Assembly: GCF_003330845.1 (NCBI RefSeq)
Contig: NZ_CP026121.1
Span: 8,475,501 to 8,539,500, forward strand
Length of the DNA: 64,000 nucleotides
Origin: Streptomyces sp. Go-475
Lineage (GTDB): Bacteria > Actinomycetota > Actinomycetes > Streptomycetales > Streptomycetaceae
Direction: 5' to 3'
The translations under genes were made by a program, and so were the position numbers. Positions 57,743-64,000 of the stretch are shown here, in pieces (positions within the stretch are counted from its first letter, which is position 1; each line of letters opens with the position of its first letter). The notes below the pieces were generated by a model. That model searched no databases and was not told the DNA's origin. It was given only the letters and a program-made list of their open reading frames with translations.

Positions 57743-59017
57743 CTAGGAGTTCCGGGCGGCCACGGCACGGCGTACTCCGTACACGGCGGCGCCGAGCGCC
57801 AGCACCGCCGCACCGGAGAGCACCGAGGCCGCCGGCAGGGCGAACGCCAGGACGAGGCAGCCGGCCAGGCCCACGGCGGGGACGATCCGAGCCGGACGCC
57901 CCTCGTCCGGGGTCAGGGTCCAGGCGGAGGCGTTGGCGACGGCGTAGTAGGCCAGCACGCCGAAGGAGGAGAAGCCGATCGCCCCGCGCACGTCCCCGGT
58001 GGCGGCGAGGACCGCCACCACCGCGCCGACCGCGAGTTCGGCCCGGTGGGGCACCTTGAACGTCGGGTGCACCGCCGCCAGGGCGTGCGGCAGGTGCCGG
58101 TCGCGGGCCATGGCGAGCGTGGTGCGGGAGACGCCCAGGATCAGCGCGAGCAGGGAACCGAGCGCCGCCACCGCCGCGCCGGCGCGCACGACCGGCACGA
58201 GCCAGTCGGCCCCCGCCGCCCGGGCCGCGTCCGACAGCGGTGCCGTGGCCCGCGCCAGTCCGTCCGCGCCGAGGACGGTCAGCACGGCGACGGCGACGAC
58301 GGCGTAGACGACCAGGGTGATCCCCAGTGCGATCGGGATCGCCCGGGGGATGGTGCGCGCCGGGTCACGGACCTCCTCGCCCAGCGTGGCGATCCGCGCG
58401 TATCCGGCGAAGGCGAAGAACAGCAGGCCCGCCGCCTGGAGCACCCCGCCCGCGGTCGCGTCGTCGCCGATGTCCAGCCGGGCCGCGTCCGAGGCGCCCG
58501 ACGTCAGGGCGGCGACCACCACAGCGGCGAGCACCGCCACCACCACGCCCACGATCACCCGCGTCAGCACAGCGGACTTCTGCACCCCGGCGTAGTTCAC
58601 CGCGGTCAGCGCCACCACCGCCGCGACCGCCACCGCGTGGGCCTGCCCCGGCCACACGTACGAGCCGACCGTGAGCGCCATCGCCGCGCAGGAGGCGGTC
58701 TTGCCGACCACGAACGCCCATCCGGCCAGGTAGCCCCAGAACGCGCCGAGCCGCTCCCGGCCGTAGACGTAGGTGCCACCGGAGGCCGGATAGCGGGCGG
58801 CGAGCCGGGCGGAGGAGGTGGCGTTGCAGTACGCGACCACCGCCGCCAGCGCGAGACCGATCAGCAGGCCGGAGCCGGCCGCGTGCGCGGCCGGGGCGAG
58901 CGCGGCGAAGATGCCCGCCCCGATCATCGACCCCAGCCCGATGACAACCGCGTCCGGTACGCCCAGTCGCCGGCGCAACTCGTCCGGCAGTCCCGCGGTG
59001 GTGGACGGCTTGCCCAT
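57743..59017 (-). CDS. APC-family amino acid/polyamine permease
   Basis: 424 residues from ATG 59017, with GGGAG upstream. Twelve membrane spans; GLGSMIGAGIFAALAPAAHA is the APC signature in the first span, and FFAFAGYARIATLGEEVRDP is the family motif of span 6. GVSRTTLAMARDRHLPHALA is the usual loop before span 9. It imports or exchanges an amino acid or amine. It converges with padR, and a CCGATATCGG palindrome 40 bases upstream overlaps its promoter (TTGACG 59089-59084, N18, CGATAT), so it is the likely PadR target. Confidence 0.93.
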   Translation of the reverse strand: MGKPSTTAGLPDELRRRLGVPDAVVIGLGSMIGAGIFAALAPAAHAAGSGLLIGLALAAVVAYCNATSSARLAARYPASGGTYVYGRERLGAFWGYLAGWAFVVGKTASCAAMALTVGSYVWPGQAHAVAVAAVVALTAVNYAGVQKSAVLTRVIVGVVVAVLAAVVVAALTSGASDAARLDIGDDATAGGVLQAAGLLFFAFAGYARIATLGEEVRDPARTIPRAIPIALGITLVVYAVVAVAVLTVLGADGLARATAPLSDAARAAGADWLVPVVRAGAAVAALGSLLALILGVSRTTLAMARDRHLPHALAAVHPTFKVPHRAELAVGAVVAVLAATGDVRGAIGFSSFGVLAYYAVANASAWTLTPDEGRPARIVPAVGLAGCLVLAFALPAASVLSGAAVLALGAAVYGVRRAVAARNS

Positions 59018-59056
59018 GCCCTGCTCCCTCAGCGGCCCGGCCGCATGTGACGGAAT

Positions 59057-59066
59057 CCGATATCGG
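59057..59066. promoter_or_regulatory. PadR-type operator CCGATATCGG upstream of the APC permease gene
   Basis: A perfect 10-base palindrome matching the core of the padR operator at 57336-57347. It overlaps the -10 of a promoter reading leftward (TTGACG at 59089-59084, 18-base spacer, CGATAT at 59065-59060). Binding there would block transcription. Confidence 0.7.
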
Positions 59067-59165
59067 CAGACGATACGTGACCGCGTCAAGGCGCAGGAGA
59101 GGTCAGGTGGCCAACAGGCCGACAGCGGGTGAAGAGCAGGTGCCGCCGGCGCCCCGCTGCCGGCG

Positions 59166-59546
59166 TCAGACGGCCGGAGAAGCGGTCAGCAGCCTGCCCA
59201 TGGCGGCGAGGACCGAGGGCTCGACCCGGTAGTAGACCCAGGTCCCGCGCCGTTCGGAGGTCAGCAGGCCGGCCTCCTTGAGCTTCTTCAGGTGGTGGGA
59301 GACGGTCGGCTGGGAGACGCCCACGTCGGAGATGTCGCACACGCACGCCTCGCCGCCCGCGTGCGAGGCGACCGCGGAGAACAGCCGCAGCCGCACCGGA
59401 TCGCCCAGCGCCTTGAACATCCGCGCGGCCGTCTCGGCCTCCTCGGCGTTCATCGGACGCTCCGTGAGCGGCGGGCAGCAGGGTGCCGCCCCTTGTCCGT
59501 CCCGTCCGCCGGATTCGAGCAGCGGCAGCGCCTTCGTATTCGACAT
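59166..59546 (-). CDS. arsR: Second ArsR-family regulator (CxC metal-site type)
   Basis: 126 residues from ATG 59546. N-terminal CCPPL and the helix HAGGEACVCDISDVGVSQPT contain CxC in the recognition-helix region, an arsenite- or cadmium/lead-binding form different from the arsR at 55826. The winged helix is VSHHLKKLKEAGLLTSERRG. It is divergent from the ArsO-like flavoprotein gene over a 167-base gap with two matching 13-base repeats (59548-59560 and 59631-59643), one of which is two bases from its start codon. The transcript may be leaderless. Confidence 0.92.
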   Translation of the reverse strand: MSNTKALPLLESGGRDGQGAAPCCPPLTERPMNAEEAETAARMFKALGDPVRLRLFSAVASHAGGEACVCDISDVGVSQPTVSHHLKKLKEAGLLTSERRGTWVYYRVEPSVLAAMGRLLTASPAV

Positions 59547-59547
59547 G

Positions 59548-59652
59548 TGTCTATGTTGACATGCGTCGAACCAATGGTCGTGGCCCGGTCGGAAATGGAT
59601 CATCATGTCGATCCTCGTTGGTTCGATGAATGTCTATGTTGACGCTTGTCGA
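59548..59652. promoter_or_regulatory. Paired operator repeats between arsR2 and the ArsO-like gene
   Basis: TGTCTATGTTGAC is repeated exactly at 59548-59560 and 59631-59643; each is followed four bases later by GTCGA, and the copies are 83 bases apart (about eight helical turns). Between them TCGAACCAA (59566-59574) and TTGGTTCGA (59618-59626) form an inverted repeat. The right copy overlaps a TTGACG -35-like element (59639-59644) for the plus-strand gene. This is the probable ArsR2 control region. Confidence 0.7.
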
Positions 59653-59713
59653 TGCAGCTGCCATCCTGGCCGCACAGGCCATCGACAAACGTCGAAACAA
59701 CCAAGGAGCCGCC

Positions 59714-61117
59714 GTGAACGCGCCCGCCACCACCGAGCTGCCCGTCGTCGTGATCGGAGCCGGACCCACCGGTCTGGCCGCCGCCGCGCACCTCGTCGAC
59801 CGCGGCATCGAACCCCTGGTCGTGGAAGCCGGGCCGGCCGCCGGCGCGGCGGTGCGCGCGTGGGCACACGTCCGGCTCTTCTCGCCGTGGAGCGAACTGG
59901 TCGACCCGGCCGCCGAAAAGCTCCTCGCCCCCACCGGCTGGACGAGGCCCGACCCCTCGGCCCACCCCTCCGGCGGCGACTGGGCCGAGCAGTACCTCCA
60001 GCCCCTGGCCGACGCCCTCGGCGAGCGCGTCCGCACCGGCGCCCGCGTCACTGGCGTCTCCCGCGCGGGACGGGACCGGATCATCGACGCCGGCCGCGAC
60101 ACACAGCCGTTCGTCGTCCACGTCACCCGCACCGACGGAACCGAGGAGCGGCTCCTCGCCCGCGCCGTCATCGACGCCTCCGGCACCTGGACCACTCCGG
60201 GCCCGGCCGGCGGCAGCGGTCTGCCCGCCCTCGGCGAGCGCGCGGCCGCCGACCGCGTCACCTACCGCGTCCCGGACCTCGACGACCCGCCGGTCCGCGC
60301 CCGCTACGCGGGCCGGCGCACCGCCGTGCTCGGCTCCGGAGCCTCCGCCTTCACCGCCCTGGCCCGGCTCGCCGACCTGGCCCGGGCCGGCGACGGGGCC
60401 GGGACGAAGGCGGTGTGGCTCCTGCGCCGCGGCATCTCCGGCTCCACCTTCGGCGGCGGCACCGCCGACCAGCTACCCGCGCGCGGGGCCCTCGGCCTCG
60501 CGGCCAAGGCCGCCGTCGACGAGGGGCACGCGGACGCGGTCACCGGCTTCCGGACCGACGCCATCGAGCGCGACGACGACGGGCGCCTGGTCCTGGTGGG
60601 CGAGGACGGCCGCCGCCTGGATCCCGTGGACGAGGTGATCGTGCTGACCGGCTTCCGGCCCGACCTGTCCTTCCTCTCCGAGATCCGCCTCGGCCTGGAC
60701 GAGCGCCTCCAGGCCCCGGTGAGGCTCGCCCCGCTGATCGACCCCAACCAGCACTCCTGCGGCACCGTCCGCCCCCATGGCCACCGCGAGCTCTCCCACC
60801 CCGAACAGGGCGTCTACCTGGTCGGCATGAAGTCCTACGGCCGCGCGCCCACGTTCCTGGCCCTCACCGGCTACGAGCAGGTCCGCTCCGTCGCCGCGGC
60901 GATCGCCGGCGACCTGGAGGCCGCCGACCGGGTCGAACTCACCCTCCCCGAAACGGGCGTGTGCGGCGGCGTCGGCCTCTTCGACACCCCCGAAGCCGAC
61001 CGGGCCGACGGCGGCGGCTGCTGCGCACCGGTGCCCCGGCTCGTCCAGCTCGGCACACCGGCCGCCGCCCCGGCTCCTGCCGCACAGGCACCGGCGGACG
61101 GCTGCTGCGGCTCCTGA
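59714..61117 (+). CDS. arsO: FAD-dependent oxidoreductase, ArsO-like flavoprotein
   Basis: 467 residues from GTG 59714, with AAGGAG upstream; the in-frame ATG 59630 would place the start in the operator repeat and is rejected. Two dinucleotide motifs: VVVIGAGPTGLAAAAHLVDR (FAD) and TAVLGSGASAFTALARLADL (NADPH). GTWTTPGPAGGSGLPALGER follows. The C-terminal ~60 residues are cysteine-rich: GGGCCAPVP and DGCCGS, plus CGGVGLF. Such flavoproteins occur in Streptomyces arsenic gene clusters (arsO of plasmid pHZ227) and probably oxidise or protect against an arsenical. The CC motifs could bind As(III). Cotranscription is with no other gene. Confidence 0.88.
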   Translation: MNAPATTELPVVVIGAGPTGLAAAAHLVDRGIEPLVVEAGPAAGAAVRAWAHVRLFSPWSELVDPAAEKLLAPTGWTRPDPSAHPSGGDWAEQYLQPLADALGERVRTGARVTGVSRAGRDRIIDAGRDTQPFVVHVTRTDGTEERLLARAVIDASGTWTTPGPAGGSGLPALGERAAADRVTYRVPDLDDPPVRARYAGRRTAVLGSGASAFTALARLADLARAGDGAGTKAVWLLRRGISGSTFGGGTADQLPARGALGLAAKAAVDEGHADAVTGFRTDAIERDDDGRLVLVGEDGRRLDPVDEVIVLTGFRPDLSFLSEIRLGLDERLQAPVRLAPLIDPNQHSCGTVRPHGHRELSHPEQGVYLVGMKSYGRAPTFLALTGYEQVRSVAAAIAGDLEAADRVELTLPETGVCGGVGLFDTPEADRADGGGCCAPVPRLVQLGTPAAAPAPAAQAPADGCCGS

Positions 61118-61191
61118 CCCACCCCGGCCCCGAAGGCGCGGCCGAGGAGCGCGCAAGTGGGGTCGCGGCAGGCACCCAGGCCGTGGCCGCG

Positions 61192-61854
61192 TCAGGAGCC
61201 GGGCGGGACCACCAGGCCCGACTCGTAGGCGAACACCACGAGTTGGGCCCGGTCACGGGCGTGGAGCTTGGCCATGGCCCGGTTGACGTGGGTCTTCGCC
61301 GTCATCGGGCTGATCACCATCCGGCCCGCGATCTCGTCGTTGGACAGGCCCCGCGCCACCAGGGCGACGGCCTCCCGCTCACGGCCGGTCAGCTCCTCCA
61401 GTCCCTTCCCCCTGGTCGCGGGGAGCGGCTGGGTGACGTAGCGGTGGATGAGCTTGCGCGTGATGGAGGGCGCCAGCAGGGCCTCGCCGCGCGCCGCGAC
61501 GCGCACGGCGTGCAGGAAGTCCTCCGGCAGGATGTCCTTCACGAGGAACCCGGCGGCGCCGGCGCGCAGCGCGTCGAAGACGTACTCGTCCAGGCCGTAG
61601 TTGGTCAGGATGACGACGTGCACCCGGGCCAGGGCCGGGTCGGCGGCGATGCGCCGGGTCGCCTCGATGCCGTCGACGACCGGCATCTGGACGTCGATGA
61701 GAGCCACATCGGGCAGGTGCTTCACGGCCAGCTCCAAGCCTTCCCGCCCGTCGGCCGCCTCGGCCACCACCTCGATGTCGTCCTCCAGGTCGAGGAGCGC
61801 GCGGAACCCGCTGCGGATGAGCGGCTGGTCGTCGACGAGCAGGACCCGGATCAT
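61192..61854 (-). CDS. NarL/FixJ-family response regulator
   Basis: 220 residues from ATG 61854. Receiver domain MIRVLLVDDQPLIRSGFRAL with phospho-acceptor Asp in ALIDVQMPVVDGIE and the LVKD lysine; output domain LTGREREAVALVARGLSNDE, IAGRMVISPMTAKTHVNRAM is a LuxR-type helix-turn-helix. The start overlaps the histidine kinase stop (ATGA at 61851-61854), so they are coupled. Phosphorylation probably activates DNA binding at target promoters. The divergent small membrane protein gene at 63198 is one candidate target. Confidence 0.95.
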   Translation of the reverse strand: MIRVLLVDDQPLIRSGFRALLDLEDDIEVVAEAADGREGLELAVKHLPDVALIDVQMPVVDGIEATRRIAADPALARVHVVILTNYGLDEYVFDALRAGAAGFLVKDILPEDFLHAVRVAARGEALLAPSITRKLIHRYVTQPLPATRGKGLEELTGREREAVALVARGLSNDEIAGRMVISPMTAKTHVNRAMAKLHARDRAQLVVFAYESGLVVPPGS

Positions 61855-62978
61855 GACGTGTGCTCCACGGGAAGTTCGGCCTGGACGGTGAAGCCGCCAC
61901 CGCCCCGCGGTTCCGCGCGCAGCCGGCCGCCGAGGGCGGTGACGCGTTCGCGCATGCCGAGCAGGCCGAGACCGGGCGGCGGGGCGGAGTCCGGAGTCGC
62001 CCTGCCGTCGTCGTCGACGCGGAGGGCGAGGGCGTCCGGACCGCAGTCGATGCGCACCGACGCCGTGCTCGCGTCCGCGTGCCGGGCGATGTTGGTGAGC
62101 GACTCCTGGACGATCCGGTAGACGGTCCGGCCCACGGCGGCCGGCACGTCCTGTCGTCGCCCCTCGATGGTCAGCGTCGCGTCCAGGCCGATGGCGCGGG
62201 CGCGTGCCACCAGGTCCGGGACGTCGTCGAGGCCGCGCGGCGGGGTCGTGTCGTCGTCGCGCAGGGCCTGGAGCGTCGCCCGCAGCTCACGGGCCGCCTC
62301 ACGCCCGGCTTCCTGGATCGCCAGCAGGGCGGGCGGCACCTCCTCGCCGCGTCGGCGCGCCACGTGCACGGCGACCTCCGCCTGCACCTTGATGACGGAG
62401 ATCTGGTGGGTGAGCGCATCGTGCAACTCCCGCGCGATGCGGAGCCGTTCCTCGTCGGCCCGGCGCCGCGCGGTCTCCTCCCGGGTGCGCTCGGCCTCGT
62501 CCGCCCGTCGCTCGGCCTGCCGCAGCGCCTCACCCGCGGCGCCGGCCGCGATCAGCCAGGCGATCTCCAGGGCGCCCCGGGCCCGCGCGAACGCCTCGCC
62601 CGTGTCGTGCAGACCCGAGATCAGGGCCGCCGGCGGAAGCAGCCCCAGCACGGCCACGCTCGCCGCCACCGTGACGGTCCGGTGCCCCGTCCGCACGGCC
62701 GCGTGCACGGCGAACAGGTACGCCACGGCGGGCACGTCGAAACCGGCCGCCTGGTACCCCACCGCGCACAGCCCGGTGACGGCCAGGACGGCGATCGGAG
62801 CCCGGCGGCGCGCGGCCAGCGCCAGCCCGCCCGCGGCCAGCAGCGCGTAGCCGAGCACATCGAGGCTCGCGGCGGAGCGCTGCCCGAACAGCCCGGTCAC
62901 CAGCAGCGCCGCCGCCACACCGCCGGCGATGCCCCAGTCCACGACACGGGCCCGGACGCCGCTCCCCCCGTCACTCAT
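61851..62978 (-). CDS. Sensor histidine kinase (HisKA_3 family)
   Basis: 375 residues from ATG 62978; the frame continues upstream to 63995 but lacks supporting signals. About five N-terminal membrane spans (DWGIAGGVAAALLVTGLFGQ, VLGYALLAAGGLALAARRRA, APIAVLAVTGLCAVGYQAAG). Then a coiled-coil and the phospho-acceptor helix ARELHDALTHQISVIKVQAE. The ATPase domain carries VQESLTNIARHADASTASVR, DDGRATPDSAPPPGLGLLGM and GGRLRAEPRGGGG. It is a DesK/NarX-like kinase with no large extracellular sensor, so it probably senses a membrane or cell-envelope state. Confidence 0.93.
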   Translation of the reverse strand: MSDGGSGVRARVVDWGIAGGVAAALLVTGLFGQRSAASLDVLGYALLAAGGLALAARRRAPIAVLAVTGLCAVGYQAAGFDVPAVAYLFAVHAAVRTGHRTVTVAASVAVLGLLPPAALISGLHDTGEAFARARGALEIAWLIAAGAAGEALRQAERRADEAERTREETARRRADEERLRIARELHDALTHQISVIKVQAEVAVHVARRRGEEVPPALLAIQEAGREAARELRATLQALRDDDTTPPRGLDDVPDLVARARAIGLDATLTIEGRRQDVPAAVGRTVYRIVQESLTNIARHADASTASVRIDCGPDALALRVDDDGRATPDSAPPPGLGLLGMRERVTALGGRLRAEPRGGGGFTVQAELPVEHTS

Positions 62979-63197
62979 GACGGGCACCCTAACCGGCCGC
63001 CGCCACGGGCGAGTCCGTCTCGCGGGCGACGGCCGGCTACCGCACACGCGGTACCCGCGGGCCGCCTGCGGCGATCGCGGTAGCCCGGTGCGGCACCGGC
63101 GGCAGTGCGAAGTGTCCGCGTCCGCCGGACGACCGGGCGCGGGTCCGCCGGACATGCTCGGGCGGCACCCACTCGCAGCAAGAGAAGGAGCACCGGG

Positions 63198-63665
63198 ATG
63201 TCTGTTCGCCGCCTGCTCACCGCCACAGCGGCCGCCCTGCCCACTGCCACTGCGGCGGCCCTGGTCGCCGGCATCGCGCTTGCCGCGCCGGCGGCCGCCC
63301 GGCCCTCGGCCCCGCCCGCAGCGGCCGACGTCTACGACTTCGGCCTCGGGCGCCTCGGGGCAGCCACCGGCGCCCTGCTGGGGCTGGCCGGTGTGGCCCT
63401 CGCCTGGCTGGCACTGGCCCGCCCGGCCGGTCGTCTCGGCACCGCCCGGGGTTCCCTCGGGGCCAGGCTCGCCCTGGTGACGGCGCTGACCGGCACGGTT
63501 CTCGGCGGCCTGGTCGCGGCCACCGCCGACGGCGGCCTCGGCACCGGCAACGGACTCGGCGGTGCCTACGTGGCCCTCGTGGTCGGGCTGATCGCCACAG
63601 CCCTCGGCGGACTGGCCCTGACCCGCTCCCGCCGCCCGGCCGACCACGTCGGAGGCAAGAGCTGA
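63198..63665 (+). CDS. Small membrane protein (DUF6223-like)
   Basis: 155 residues from ATG 63198, with GAAGGAG upstream; a longer in-frame start at 63105 is not supported. Signal-like first span (ATAAALPTATAAALVAGIAL), then three further spans (GALLGLAGVALAWLALARPA; ALVTALTGTVLGGLVAATA; YVALVVGLIATALGGLALT). A short polar tail follows. It matches the pattern of small four-span actinomycete proteins. It is divergent from the two-component pair over a 219-base gap holding no gene, and may be its target. Function unknown. Confidence 0.75.
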   Translation: MSVRRLLTATAAALPTATAAALVAGIALAAPAAARPSAPPAAADVYDFGLGRLGAATGALLGLAGVALAWLALARPAGRLGTARGSLGARLALVTALTGTVLGGLVAATADGGLGTGNGLGGAYVALVVGLIATALGGLALTRSRRPADHVGGKS

Positions 63666-63828
63666 CACCGACGGCGGGACGTAGTGATTACCTGTCAGTA
63701 GCTCATCTCTCCCTGAGGCTTGACTCGTCAAGCGGCAGGGGTGATCCTCGTCGCACCTTTGGGCGAGGTCATGACAATCGGCTGCCTGGCCGTGGACCCC
63801 GCCTCCCGCTGACCGAGGGACGTGGGTC
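63666..63828. other. Intergenic region with short inverted repeat
   Basis: CTTGAC-TC-GTCAAG (63719-63732) is a 6-base inverted repeat within an otherwise unremarkable 163-base gap. No gene or clear terminator is visible. It may be an operator for the following gene. Confidence 0.3.
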
Positions 63829-64000
63829 GTGACGAGTGCCGAACGCCGCAACCACGGGCGCAAGAACGTCACCGTGGTGTCGCTCCTGCTGCTCGTGCTG
63901 GCCGTCGTGCTGGGCCCCGCGCCGAGTTCGGCGGCCGGCACCGACTGGTGGAACCCCACCGCACGGCCCGCCCCCGACTCCGGCATCAACGTCACCGGCG
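63829..64000 (+). CDS. Secreted protein, 3' truncated by window edge
   Basis: At least 57 residues from GTG 63829, with GAGGGA nine bases upstream. The basic N-terminus and hydrophobic core (VVSLLLLVLAVVLGPAPSSA then AG) form a signal peptide, cleaved near residue 35. The mature start GTDWWNPTARPAPDSGINVT resembles the beginning of a family of secreted Streptomyces metallohydrolase-like proteins, but the catalytic part lies outside the window. Only secretion is firmly supported. Confidence 0.75.
   Translation, partial: MTSAERRNHGRKNVTVVSLLLLVLAVVLGPAPSSAAGTDWWNPTARPAPDSGINVTG

Noticed and set aside
61851..63995. 714-residue extension of the histidine kinase frame
   Set aside because: The extra 339 residues upstream overlap the divergent small membrane protein and have a shadow-like composition; ATG 62978 is the sensible start.

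Overview
This is a 64 kb stretch of a very GC-rich, GC3-biased linear actinomycete chromosome, almost certainly Streptomyces. The tap-tpg telomere replication pair, DUF397/XRE genes, a CU044_5270-type sigma partner, SpoIIE-type phosphatases, frequent GTG/TTG starts and a rare TTA leucine codon all point that way. A tap-tpg pair in a setting of conditionally useful genes (arsenic, peroxide, polysaccharide use, NRPS and IS debris) suggests a chromosome arm rather than the core. I saw no rRNA, tRNA or CRISPR array.

Layout. 1-3.9 kb: a partial VOC protein, a small secreted protein, two small cytoplasmic proteins, then a scar holding the 3' end of an NRPS gene abutting an IS21 istB remnant and a doubtful ORF. 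3.9-7.3 kb: a PucR-type regulator divergent from a ferredoxin reductase and fatty acid desaturase pair. 7.5-9.9 kb: an operon of roadblock-like proteins and a DUF4388-like protein, with a TTA codon and an in-frame fusion. 10-13.1 kb: an alpha/beta hydrolase, a secreted lamin-tail protein and an FprA-type ferredoxin-NADP reductase with an iron-box-like palindrome. 13.3-15 kb: a leader peptide, an ECF sigma factor and its CU044_5270 partner. 15-20.6 kb: a large SpoIIE-type sensor phosphatase, a helical-repeat protein, and an RsbW-like ATPase / DUF397 / XRE set. 20.6-25.1 kb: a methyltransferase, a TPR protein, a membrane protein divergent from TetR, and CsbD.

25.2-34.2 kb: an oligopeptide/nickel-type ABC importer, with permease and ATPase fused in one polypeptide, divergent from a 1056-residue modular GH30 glycosidase. 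34.2-42.2 kb: a GAPDH with a long N-terminal extension, a coiled-coil protein, a 177-bp palindromic element, a Fur-type regulator with KatG, a frameshifted Tat-type carbonic anhydrase, and a Tat-exported helical-toroid protein with a LacI-type operator. 42.3-47.7 kb: a VanW protein, a glycosyltransferase pair, YceI and MOSC proteins. 47.7-52.4 kb: tandem repeats, a MASE1 protein, a second PP2C phosphatase, a small protein with a Pit phosphate transporter, and DUF998. 52.5-55.2 kb: tap-tpg. 55.3-61.1 kb: an arsenic island (arsC, arsR, ACR3 pump, second arsR and an ArsO-like flavoprotein) interrupted by a PadR-APC permease pair. 61.2-64 kb: a NarL-type two-component pair, a small membrane protein and the start of a secreted protein.

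The most distinctive signals are the telomere pair, the split arsenic island with matching operator repeats, the paired CCGATATCGG palindromes of the PadR/APC unit, the roadblock operon, the leader-coupled sigma factor, the 177-bp palindromic element, and the NRPS/IS21 scar.
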